Notes under the pieces: generated by a model
The model's database searches: none
The model's input: the letters and a program-made list of their open reading frames with translations, nothing else
What the model was told of the DNA's origin: nothing
Source of the DNA: Liolophura sinensis
Lineage: Eukaryota > Mollusca > Polyplacophora > Chitonida > Chitonidae
Length of the DNA stretch: 64,000 nt
Assembly: GCF_032854445.1 (NCBI RefSeq)
Contig: NC_088307.1
Span: forward strand, 12,846,017-12,910,016
Direction: 5' to 3'
Shown: positions 36,310 to 48,700 of the stretch, piece after piece
Numbering within the stretch: position 1 is the first letter of the stretch
How the letters are laid out: each line of letters begins with the position of its first letter
Program-made: the position numbers and the translations under genes

Positions 36310-36530
36310 TTTGTACAAGTAGTAAGTGAAGGACAGGTAGTAAGTGAAAGTGAAGGACAAGTAGTCAGTGAAAGACAAGTAGTAAGTGTAGTAACTAAAG
36401 GCCAAGTAGTAAGTGAAGGACAAGTAGTAAGTGAAGGACAAGTAGTAAGTGTAGTAAAGGAAAGACAAGTAGTAAGTGAACAACAAGTGTTAAGTGAAGG
36501 ACAAGCACATGTAGTAAGTGAACGATATTA
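36310..36530. repeat. ~18-bp minisatellite
   Basis: Units of gtagtaagtgaaggacaa with variants, downstream of the METTL13 poly(A) candidate. The unit contains gtaagt, but no exon was recognised at its start. Confidence 0.85.
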
Positions 36531-36544
36531 TATGAATACTATGA

Positions 36545-39500
36545 ATGTTGCACTTCATTCAAGCTTCACAATCTCAGGCCTTGTACATGAAGTTGCTACC
36601 TGTACTGATATGTTGTGTAATAGATCTGAAGTATCACCTCCTCAGCCATTCTGTTGAACTGTCTTGGAATACAGAGACCAAAACTCTGCACCAATCAGAA
36701 TCATCACTTCACTGTCCAAAAAAATGGAAGCAAGAATTTGATTGGACAACCATCATGTACGCTGGCAATGGGTTATATTTTAAATCTGTAGTAATCAACG
36801 ACAAGAAGTCAGTTTTAGTCAGTAGCGATGTCAAGATCTGACCTCAATTTCAGATAGCAATTTTATATTAGTAAATGAAAGCTGTAGCCAAAAATGAACA
36901 ATGGCTGGACATTTATGACATACTGTACTTCAGTACTGTTAAGATGTTTATGTTAAATGAGTATAAAGTATGCAAATAAGAGAAGAGTGTAAAATGTCCA
37001 AATTCTCCTGCTTCCTATACAGTGGTCTGGTTGTGTATTGGACACAAGGGTTGCAGTAATATCTTATCAGTGATCATGCAGTCTGACATGAAGTTCACAG
37101 AACACTTGCCTTGATTCCCCCAATATGACTGGTGTGACAGATAGAAAAATTTGCCATTGAACACATACATGAAACTCTGTGGCTTACAGAAGACATTTGC
37201 GTTCCCTCCACTGTCAATTTTACTCGCTGCCTTCATATAAGTGAAGAATTCTTGACTATGGCATTAAACAACAATCAAAAGAAGAAATCAGTCAAAATTT
37301 GATTGGTTGGTTGATTGATTGATTTAATTTTATGCCATACTCAAGAACATTTCACTTATATGATTACCAACATTATGGTGAGAGGATTGATTGATTGGTG
37401 TTTAACTCAAGAATACATGGATTTCGTTTTAACATATGACGGTGGATTTCATGAGTGGAGGTATGTGGATGGTCAGGTCAGTAAACCACTGGGGTCCACT
37501 GACATATTTTCCCATGTTTGATGCACCCTCACATTTACACCCGTAGAGTGATTAAACTTAATACAAATTAATTTGTATGCCATCTCGGTCAAAGGCAGGT
37601 TTCTCCAAAGAACTTCTTGTAAGGCAACATGAAAAGTTTGCTGTCAGCCATTTATTATCGCCTGAAGGCCCCCAGATCAATGGAGGTATGGGAGACTTGG
37701 ATTCCCTCTTCATAATCCTCGTGATTATAATTTAACGAGACAATTTTAGACTAAAAAAAAAGTCTTCTGACCTTGGAGCATCTCTCTAAATGTACCCCAG
37801 TGTACATGGTATAAACCATCAAATATACCTGTGAATGTGAAATTTTTTTTCAGTGCCTCTTATTTATAGAATGTGATTTTATGTAAGGTTGTTCATGTAT
37901 AGATATGATTATAATTTTAACCACATGTATTGCCTGTGTATTATAACCACTTAGTAACAACACATACCGGTATATCCTTCTTAGCGTCTGATGTTTTGAA
38001 GTCGACTGAGTTGGCTCTTGAAATACATTTATAGCCTTAGAAAAGGTGGGGTTTTTTTTTTGGGTTTTTTTTGATATGGCATAAGGTTAATTGTATGCAT
38101 GTTAAACACATCTATTTGCATATTTTCAAATATGATGGTTTGTATGGTTTTTTAACTGAATTCTTGTCTATCTCATTTCAGTCACATTTGTTTTGCTTAT
38201 GAGATGTGTTAAGAATGGGTTGTAACAGTATTTCTACACACACATGAAATCTTGTATAAATACAGCAGCTGCTTTTGTTTCCAAATCCTTAAGGAACTTT
38301 CAGGTAATCATAAATCAAAAACAAAAAATTGACAGACTATAGATATAAGCCTGCAGTAGAACACTTAGTAAAATGTGGTTTTAAAGGCCAGTCTATATAT
38401 ACCACTGAAGCAATTGTGTCATTTATGGATCGGAAATACTGCACAATTTACTCATGGTATCAGTTTAAATAAAGTGTTGCTCAATAAACATGGGTTAAGT
38501 CCCTTGACAGGCTCATTATAGCCAGCTGCCATGAAGTACATCAGTTACACGTAGGTTGATTTTTGCAGGTGCCCTCATGTGTTATATGTGTAATGTTTAG
38601 TATAGTTGCTCGGGCTTGATGCAGTTATTTTGGGCATAACTTTGTAAATTTTTGACAGTCTTTACGATTAATTAAATTTGCTTTGTTTAATTAAAGTGTT
38701 AGATGCTGTACACAAGCAAAGACTTCAAATTTTTTTTAAAATTAGCTTGCATTAATGGTGCTGTTTTTGTGGAAAAAAATTAACGTTTTGGCTTCCTTCT
38801 AAACATCATTTGCTTTTTTAACTCATGATTTAACATTCCATAACATTTTTCTTTACAATCTTACAACAAAATTTATTTATTTTAGCATTTTATTGATCAA
38901 ATCGAAAATCATAAAATTGCATATTATATAAGCTTGTTTTCTTACTTAAAATTCTTTTGGTAAAATATGTGATGTCAGAGAGGAAATCAATGCCAAAGTT
39001 TTGTGTGAAGTGAGGTGGAAGTGTACCTGTAAAATGTGACATCAGACAAATGTTCTTGTAATGGTGTCACATCAGACATAAATGTTCTTGTAATGGTGTC
39101 ACCTCAGACATAAATGTTCTTGTAATGGTGTCACATCAGACATAAATGTTTTTGTAATGGTGTCACATCAGACATAAATGTTCTCGTAATGGTGTCACAT
39201 CAGACCTAAATGTTCTTGTAACAGTGTGAAATCAGACAAATGCCCTTGTAACAGTGTGACATCAGACATGAATGTTCTTGTAACGGCGTGACACCAGATG
39301 GAATGTTGCAGTCATTATGTGACATCTGCAAAGGAAAATGGTCTCGGTCATTAAAACATTCTCAAGTCTTCTGATACATCATACATACAACTATGTATTG
39401 ATTGTCTAATATTTCTCTTATGTAGTCTTGAATATGCAAATTGAACCTGTTCCCAAGCACTTTGTTACCATGGTAACTTCTGGTCATTGGTGGATAGAGA

Positions 39501-42500
39501 TAAACTTGGAATAGAGCTGAAGTATTATTATCAACTTTGTATCCACCTCATACAGTGAAATATTTAATTCTGAAATATGGGTGACATGACAGTCGTTGAT
39601 TCCTGGTCGCCGAAAGTCATTTTGGTTTCAAGATTTTGAAGAATCAACCGGCTGATTAACTTGGTTAATAACACATGTATGTCCAACACCTCTGTCAGAC
39701 TAATGTTCTTCAATTCTTAGTACCAAGAAAGTAAATGTGTGTACAGAAGTCTGCTAAAGGCAATTATAACGGAATGTTTTGTTCTTGCATTCTGATTTAG
39801 TTTGTTGGTTGTTATGTCCAGGGTAACATGTAGCCTCCCCATAGTGTAGGATCACGAATGTTTCAACTACTCATTCATGTTAAGTGAATAACACTGGGTG
39901 TTGCATCGCATTGCGCTACTTGCCTTTAATATCTCTTTGTATATATACATGTATATTAAGCACTGTGATAATTCAAGCTGGGGTGTGTGTGGCTGTTAGG
40001 CAGACTCAGTATAGGTATACATAGACTAGTAAGCAATGGTATATTTGTGAATTAACGTGTGATTAAAAAGCTTTTCTTATGATGTAAGCAGGTGAAATTT
40101 CGTCAAGCTATGGCGTTAAACAGTAATGAAATAAAGGGTTAAGCATGCATAAAATAAACGAGGCTGAAAGTTCTGACTGTCGAGACTCTACATGTGTGTA
40201 GCCTTTCGTGAAGCGAGTGCATTGTACTTTAATGTGGCATGATGAGGCAGTGTAGCTAGGGCATAGTAACTAGATTAGGGCTACACTTCTTTGGGCCAAA
40301 GAATTAGACCGGAACTGTGACGAGGAAGATTTATCTTGTTGGCATGGTTAACTATTGTCCAAACGTTACCAATCGGCCATTAAATCTTTTAGCCCTGGTA
40401 GCCGCCTCTACCATTGTTCTGGGACGTTTCCCACAACTGGCTGAGTGGTATAAATTGCCCACACTCAACACCACTAATTAACGTTTTGCTAGCTTAAATC
40501 ATGTTAGAGAGCCAGTGAACTGGCTGCGACTCTGAGGGGAAAATAAAACTAGCATAAGCGTACATTATGGCAAGCTATTGTGTAACTGCTTTTTCTTTAC
40601 ACCCATAGAGTAGTGATTAGAATGATAAAAGATATCATGCATCCTTTAATAGTTTGGTTTTAGGCAATTTAATCAGCTCGCTCAGTCCATTGCCACTTCA
40701 TTGGTGAAATAGCTGTGTTAAAAACAATGTAACGTAAAGTAATGATGCGGCAAATGTGGGTGTGAAGTGGTTGGCATGTAAAAGTTGTATTAGAAAATGT
40801 TAACTTCACAGAATATTGATTGTCAGGAACCTAGCTGCTTTGTGAGAAAATAATGTTATGCAATTGTAGAAACACACATTGTTGTACAAGACTGTATGGT
40901 ATGAGACTTTGCATTGTGGGACCCTTTGGGAGGAACTCTGGCGAAGTGGTCCCAAGGTGAGACGTTCTAGTGCTGTGATAGGATTGACATGTACTCGGAT
41001 ATTGCCACATCACAGCAGAGAATGATGACACGACTTTTATCCAGTTTGGGACTGATTTGTGTTGGGCATCAGCATTCCCTGTGTACTGGAGATTTTTGGC
41101 AAAACATGGATCAACGCAAATCCAGTTGCACTTTTACTATTACTATTACTTTAGAATGGCCCAAATACTAGTGATTAGCTTTCACAAAATACCAGCTTTT
41201 TCTGTAAACTTGTAACTATTCAAAAAGTTCCTGAAATTTATAAAGTGGATCGCAAACTTTAGAATCATTTTAACACTATAGTGTATAAGTACCAGTTATT
41301 GAATGAAAGGCATTAACTTGAGCTGACCCTGATGAAATAAATGAAGAAAATTTGATTTGGCTAGTGAATGCAGATTTAAGCTTCAATATTAATTTACAGG
41401 TAAGAGAGTGTGATCATGCATTCATGCAGTGTCTGGACCTACCTGTAGGACTGGGAGCTTTGTATATAAATGCTGATAATACAAAAACTATGTACAGTTC
41501 CTGTATTTAGAAAAGATTAGCTGAAATCCAAATGTGCTTATTGCCCAGTATTCAAAACACTTTTGTCAGTCTCAATTAGAAACTGAATAGTTTGAGTTAT
41601 TTAAATGGTTTTTATGAAGTTATACATTGTTACATAGCTGCCAACCTACCAACCAAACTGATGCTGGCAAAGGTTTCCAGTGTATGTGTCGTCAGTTTTG
41701 GCAGACTGCAGAATTTCACGTGGCCGATTCAAAAGTCAAGTTTGGAATGGATTCCTTGTAACAATCATGAGATCAGAACTGCCCTTCCCACCCTTGCACA
41801 TTGTTGCCCCTGTATTATAATTAACCCAAAGGTAATGTATCAGCTTATGGTAGATGACGTAAAATTTCCCTCTTGAGTAAGCTGCACATTTTACAGCATT
41901 CAGAGTGTTCTTATAATCTTACAAAGATTTCTGAGGTTTGTTTCGAAGATTTGATGACTGGAATGATGTAAGTCTCCACATGAGAAGTAACATTTTATAT
42001 CATAAACATAATTAAAAATGCCCTTTTTTGTGTGGGGGAGTGGGCGAAATTTTACGTCATTTGCCACTGGTCTTTAATAATTACCCTCTAGGGTGAATTT
42101 GTCTGGACGAGGGTATTAGTCCCTTATCAAGGTATCACTGCCAACAGGGAATGAATCATCAACCAACTCATCACTGGCCATGCGTATTATTTCATGACTG
42201 TTTAATTAATAATGGCTGTTAATGTAATGATTCCAATAATCACATTGTCCAATAAACGTTTTTGTACAAAACCCATTTACGATGTTAGTGTCGATTCCTT
42301 TAAGGTATAAATTCAAGTTCTGTTTTGTACAACTGTTGCCACGCAGTAACTGAAGAATCTGAAGTGCTGTGTTATATGGTGATGTGTACTGGACAGCCAG
42401 TGCGTTGAGCTTACACGGCATTCACCCAAAGTTCACCCTTTTTGTGCTAAGAGCATTGCAAGTCATCTAAAGTTTGGTATGCAAAAATCCACTTTCAGAA

Positions 42501-42900
42501 GCACAAAAAGACCGTAAAATTATACTTTTGATGCCAATACTTAAGTTTTCTCTGGTAAAAAATTACTCTTAACTTTTTCTTATTAACTTCACAAAAATCT
42601 CTCGAGTGAGCCGGTGAGGTGGATGAATGTCAGAATCAAGCAAAATGTGTACTGATTACCTCCCTTTTTATTCTTATTGAGTAATCCACCTTATACTGGC
42701 ATATTGCCACTTAGGAGATTTTTGTGAAGCCTGAATTATTTCGTGTTGGCATCAAAAGTATAATTTTACAGTCTTTATGTGCTTCTGAAAGTTCATTTTA
42801 CATACCAAACTTTTGATGAAATATAGTACTCTTAGTTCTGAAAAAAATGCTAAAATTTGGATGATATACAATGCTCTTTAAGCTACTGCTTGCAAGTTAC
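36545..42900. other. Intergenic DNA without a recognised gene
   Basis: AT-rich and largely unique. It holds SINE1 tail fragments at 37205-37285 and 37300-37400 and a 32-bp minisatellite at 39030-39300 (unit catcagacataaatgttctt plus gtaatggtgtca). Open frames at 36545-36841 and 41592-41876 have no recognisable domain or splice context. Confidence 0.6.
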
Positions 42901-42919
42901 AGTGTGGCCTATCACAAAG

Positions 42920-43282
42920 TAATTCCCTAATTCCTCAACCTTTTCACATATGAAAGAGAAACTTTCAGTGCGATTCATGCACATTTTGAAGTTGATTTTG
43001 GAGACAAAGCTACATTGGCTGAATTGGCCAATTTCAGGCCTGTACAAAAATGTAACTTTATGTCTACACTTAATAGACAAAGCTACATTGGCTGAATTGG
43101 CCAATTTCAGGCCTGTACAAATGTAACTCTGTCTACACTTAATAATTCATTCAGAATATGGTTGAATGAACACCTTCCAAACATGTAAAAAGGTTGATTT
43201 ATTTACTTGAATGGTGTTTTATGATGTATTCAAGAATATTTCTCTTATATGACAACAGTGTAAAAACATTGAAGAATTACAA
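42920..43282. mobile_element. MITE-like element A, copy 3, interrupted by a SINE1 fragment
   Basis: Left end ccctaattcctcaaccttt, right end attgaagaattacaatata. A ~60-bp internal block (gacaaagctacattggctga...) is duplicated. A minus-strand SINE1 tail fragment (43194-43256) sits between two gtaaaaa copies. A second SINE1 body fragment follows at 43385-43510. Confidence 0.7.
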
Positions 43283-43667
43283 TATAAAGGCTACTGCTGA
43301 ATACCGCAAGGTTTGTGACTGCGCTGTATGCTCATTACTGTGTTGCCATTTAGCAAATTGCGATTAGTGGGTCATGCCTTACAGCGCCCAGCACTGTTGT
43401 GAGAGGAACCCAGGGGAAAGCCACGACCATCTGCAGGTTGCTGGCTAATTTTCCCCTTGTACGACAGGAGAGGAGGCCAACAAGAGCTGGGCTTGAACTC
43501 ACTGCTGCACTACATGTATATGGTAGTTTATAAATTCTAACAAAGATCTTTTTTTTTTTTACATAAATTTACTGACCCCAACTACATGTATTTGACAACT
43601 CTGTACCACGGGCTAAGAGGGAAAGCTTGGCACATTACATTCTCGACGTTGACTGGAGACTTGCTGT

Positions 43668-43885
43668 TACCCTAATTTTTCAACCTTTTCAGCCGCCTCG
43701 GCAATCAATATTTTGAAGCATTTCGGGAGAACCATAGGGTGCAGAGAAATAATATTTATAGTTTTATGAAGCTTGTATCTTGAATGACACAAAGAAATCA
43801 TTTTAGCATCATTTTAATTATAATTAATTGCATAAATTCCACTGGGAAAAAAGTGCCTAAGTGGTTGAAAAGGTTGAAGATTTCC
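43668..43885. mobile_element. Inverted-repeat element related to 29390-29530
   Basis: Ends ccctaatttttcaacctttt and, inverted, aaaaggttgaa resemble element A. The interior, reverse-complemented, matches the DNA at 29390-29530 (gatacaagcttcataaa, cttcaaaatattg), so it is a second, separate interspersed copy pair. Confidence 0.6.
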
Positions 43886-44593
43886 AGTAAGTCCATTCCA
43901 ACATCATTATGCTTCACAAGTCACATATCAGGGAAAATATCAGGGAAGCATGGGGACAGTCCTCTGCCATGAAACAGGCTACATTCTTAAAATCCTTCTT
44001 CCCCAAAAGCAAGATGTTGCAAGCATGTCCTTCTGACAGCTGTTTGTTTGCCGACTCCATCCCAGGACTTGACAGCTGTGATGTGTTCTTGTAGTTCATC
44101 CTTGACTATGACACATGCACACTAGCAAATTAATAGCTCGTCATGAAGGTTTTATGTCCAAATAATCAGCATAATTGTACTTCTTAAATGGCACAGCCGT
44201 TTCTATTAAACCTGGAAAATAAAATTTAAAAAAAAACCCCAAAACATGTTATTAAAATATTTCTTATCAGAATAGGTGTAAAAATATGATAAATGGCTTT
44301 TTAGTCTGTCCTAGACCAATTAAACAGACTGACATTGCATAAATAAAAAAAATTTTAGCACGCCATTAATCACTATTCAAGGAAATAAAATTTTATTTAA
44401 ACTACCAAACCACTGAAAGCAGTGCTCAAAATTTTTCTCTGTTCTTGGCCCTGACTACTGATAGAGATATATTGTTGGCTTCCACTTAAAATCAAGTGCA
44501 GACCAAAGAGTGCAAAAAGTTACATGCAGTTGTAATTGTGGCTTTTATTATTTTTTTTTCTTGACCTTTCTTCAAAATAGAAGAAGACGCTTG

Positions 44594-44776
44594 AAAATAA
44601 TTTTTGTATGGTGGGTAATTGCATCTATATATATATTGGCTTTGCATAATAATGTTATAAATGAAGATAAAACATGTTTAATAAATATATTTGCACATCC
44701 TTATTTAGAATAACATTATGCAACAACCACATATACCAGGAGGTGGTCCCTAATACCCACCATACAAAAATGTTTT
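44594..44776. mobile_element. MITE-like element D
   Basis: aaaataatttttgtatggtg and ggta at the left are mirrored by tacccaccatacaaaaatgt and ttt at the right. Inner tgcataataatgttat is mirrored by ataacattatgca. Confidence 0.75.
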
Positions 44777-44919
44777 CTGAACCCTTATCTCCTGAAAGAA
44801 ACATTCTTTAAAAAATATTAATCACCATATTTGTAAATGAGTTTTAACACTCCTTTATCATATTCTGGCATCCTTTTTATGTTCTCTTCTCTTTTAAACA
44901 GTAAAGTGGCCAGTTTCTA

Positions 44920-45530
44920 CGGTGTTCCACCTACATCTACATTACACTGACACCGGGGTTGCTTTAACCTCTCAGTGCTGAACACCATGCGAGGCAGAAA
45001 TATGTATTTATTTATTTATTTGATTGGTGTTTACGCCGTACTCAAGAATATCTCACTTATACGACGGTGGCCAGCATTATGGTGGGAGGAAACTGGGCAG
45101 AGCCCGGAGGAAACCCACGGCCACCTGCAGGTTGCTCGCAGACCTTCCCACCTACGGCGCAAGGCAGAAATATTTATTTATTTATTTGATTGGTATTTTA
45201 CGCCGTACTCAAGAATATTTCACTTATACGACGGCAGCCAGCATTATGGTGGGTGGAAACCGGAAAACCCACGACCATCCGCAGGTTCCTGGCAGACCTT
45301 CCCACGCACGGCTGGAGAGGAAGCCAGCATGAGCTGGGCTTGAACTCACAGCGACCGCATTCGTGAGAGACTCCTGGGTCATTATGCTGCCCTAGCGCGC
45401 TAACCAACTGAGCCACGGAGGCCCCCAAGGCAGAAATAAGCACCACTTTTAAAGTCTTTGGTATGACCCGTCCCAGGTTTGATCCTGGGTCTGCCGACTT
45501 CAAGGTAGACCTGTTAACCACCCGGCCGCA
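44920..45530 (-). mobile_element. SINE2 split by two SINE1 insertions
   Basis: SINE2 body (ctctcagtgctgaacaccatg) at 44970-45002 resumes at 45428 and runs to a tRNA-like head with ggtttgatcctgggtctgcc. Two minus-strand SINE1 copies sit inside: 45003-45161 (5'-truncated) and 45173-45427 (full). AGGCAGAAATA occurs three times, at 44992-45002, 45162-45172 and 45428-45438, bracketing both. Confidence 0.9.
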
Positions 45531-45771
45531 GAAGCAGTTGACTGGTGTTTTCACCGGTACTCAAGTGGTATTCATTTGTATTATGGTAGTCATGGTTACG
45601 GCTGGAGGAAACCATCGCTTTTCACCTTCTGTATGTACTTGACAAACTCACTGACAAAAATGAGGAAAAGCGCAACGGACTCTAGCTATGTCACAAGCCG
45701 TGAATCCCAATGGCCAGTCAATAATCAGCTGTTACTAATATGCACTGTGTGAGAGGAAGATCAAAACTCAC

Positions 45772-48700
45772 CATGATCTTGGGCCATCTGTACTGCAACT
45801 CTTAGCCCCTTTAACTGTTTTTGGCAGATCCCAGTTATTTTAGACGGCAAGATCTCCCCCGTGTATGGAGAAATGAACTGATTCAAAAGCTTCACATTCT
45901 GCAAAAACAACATTTTGAAAAACAATCTTTTCATCAGTTTGAATGTGGTTAACTGAAAACATGTATATTCCAGGATTTCAGGCAATGGTGTGACAACAAC
46001 ACACAGAATCTGATATTAATATGCAGACATATTTATAATAATATTAATAATAAAAATAATAAAATAGAAATTTGTACAAGATTATTTCACAAATGCATAG
46101 ACTCTTAAGTAAATACTATAACATTTATAGGAATCTCAATGCAATAATCCATCCAAATTCTTAATACAAAAAGCACATTGCTTCAGTTCTGTATCTCGCC
46201 TTATATGCCTGCTGGTGAGGAGAAGGGGAGGTAACTCAGTAATACCACACTTCTGCATGGTGTTGTCTGGGTTACAGTGCCATAAGGCGGTGTCATTTAC
46301 ATGAAAAGTTATGAAATATTGCATAAGTTACGAAATTTTGTGAAAGTGGCCCCAAAACCGCTAAAATTTATTACCTATTAGAAGCCTCCATGCTCTGTAT
46401 TACCAGGTTCTTACTGAACCTTCTCACATAATGCACTATGCAACCCAACCATAACTTGGGTATATCTCCTTTATGAAGATGGTTTGGTTTTCCGTTGTGA
46501 ATCACCTTAAATTTATTTATTTTTTGGATTATTGTTTTACGCCATACTCAAGAATATTTCACTTATACAACGGTGGCCAGCATTATGGTGGGTGGAAACC
46601 AGGCAGAGCCCAGGGCTAAACCCACAACCATCCGCAGGTTAGAATCACCTACTAAGAGCTACTCCAGTGTACATCTTTAAAGTAGGGTTAACTGGCAAGG
46701 ATCAAACTATTACAAACGGCTGTCCCATCCAGTAAAAAGACTGCATTGTGTTAAAACAGCTGACCGTATGTGGGAAGGTCTTCCAGCAACCTGCGGATGG
46801 TCGTGGGTTTCCCCAGGGCTCTGCCCGGGTTCCTCCAACCATAATGCTGGCTGCCGTCGTATAAGTGAAATATTCTTGAGTACGGCGTAAAACACCAATC
46901 AAATAAATGAATGAATAAAACAGCTGAGGACCTGAGGTTTCAGATGACAGTACAGAAACTGTTGCTTAAAATTTTGCTTGGTGTACCATCATCGAAGAAC
47001 ACACAAGGCGTCACCCATTGCCGACATATGACTCTCCAGCATAACTGCCTCACTTGACATCACACACTGTATCTGTACACAACTCAATATTATAAAATCT
47101 CAGCAGGAAAATTTTTACCGTAATGGCCGAAGATTTTGTCTTTTAGAATCCTTCACTTATAAGGGTTAAATAGTGTTATTCTTTGTTAATCCTTTTGAAC
47201 TATGGTGTGAGCTATGGTGTTGCCTGGGGTATCCTTCATATCATTTTAATATTTCCACCTGGTTTATCTTGGAAATGAAGTACCACTTTAAACCATTTAC
47301 AAGGCAATATCTAGAGCCATTTTAGTCCTGGAAAACATTTGGGCTCCCAAACTGTTGGGTGCCAAATCTACATGTAATCAAACCGGATGAAAACTAACAT
47401 GATGTTTTCATAAAATCTCCCATAAAAGTTCCCAAAAAGCATCATTTTGTTGCGTTTCATAAAATTTCTGTATGCACGCTGTCAGAATGTCACTTTTAAA
47501 GTTTGGGATCAGATCCTTCCATTTTTTTTTTCTATATATGGCCCTGACTGAACACCTGTTCAAAACAAAAACGTCCATTACTACGTAGATCTTTGTGAGA
47601 GCTGTGTGGGTAAAGAAAAAAGGTGAGAAATGATGCTGGGACTTACTGTGTAATGAATGACCAAGTACTCGTCTCTACAGATTGGACATGGGTTGCCCGC
47701 AGATACCACACCTCCTCTCTGTGGATGAAAGAAAGAAAGAAAGAGAGTTCAGGTCAAGCACATCCTCTTCTTCTCTGGTCATAAGGGAGCAGGTCCACCA
47801 GCAACCTGCGGGTCATCGTACAGTTCCCCTGCCCTCTGCCCTGTTTCCTCCCATCATAATGCCGGGTTCCGTCATATAAGCGAAATATTCTTGTTATGCG
47901 TAAACCAATATTCAAAATAAAGAAAGAAATAGGATGATTCTATCAATATTTAAAAATGTGAAGACCAATCAAACATTCGATTGATTGATTGTGGTATTCA
48001 GCAAATCTTACAATACACGTCTTTCTGGTTTCTGGTTTATAATGCCCCTTGAAATTCCGCCTGTAGTGTCTCCATACTACGTCATCTCCATAGGCTGTTC
48101 GATACGCTGTGAAATATAAACAAATAATTCGTGAGAACAGGGAAGACCTGAGTTCAAACTCCTTTATTGCTAAACACATAAGAAGTCCTACTGTATACTG
48201 TGACCAGTCAAAAACGTTAGGTAACTTTTTCTTTACACCAAATTTACAATAAAATATGCATTCGAAAGAACATTTTCATAGGAAGTAGTTTAGAGTAGAT
48301 GAACGATGCAGAAATCTGAGGAGCTGAACGTTTGTGGACTTAAATAAAAATAAATAACTCCTAAATGAAACAGATGTTACTTGTGCATTTGGAACAAACC
48401 GGGAGACCGATGACTGGCGAAACATTTTTCACAAGTCATATGATACAGTAGGACTGGTTGAACGACAAAACTGTTCAATCTCCAAACTCCTCTGTTCATT
48501 TTAAAAGGTATAGAGTGGAAACTGACTGACTTCTCCAGTGTTTGAGGAAATTTCTTCAGACTGAACACAAATTATTTTGAATGAGATACATGTATATATC
48601 ATGGATACCTCTTTTCAAAATTCCAAGCCTTTTTAAAAGTTTCTGGCATATTTCAAGTTTTTTAAGGCTTACTGAAATGCTTTTCAGCTTGCGTCAAAAT

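Noticed and set aside
43590..43680. MRPS18B terminal exon ending ...SPWYRVVKYM
   Set aside because: The acceptor-like site exists, but the frame needs two carried bases while exon 5 leaves one. It also overlaps the edge of an inverted-repeat element.
48377..48568. Extra MRPS18B exon (MNRGVWRLNSFVV... frame)
   Set aside because: It has a plausible start and a gtaaca donor, but its phase does not fit exon 3, and exons 1-2 at 51967 and 49662 already join in phase.
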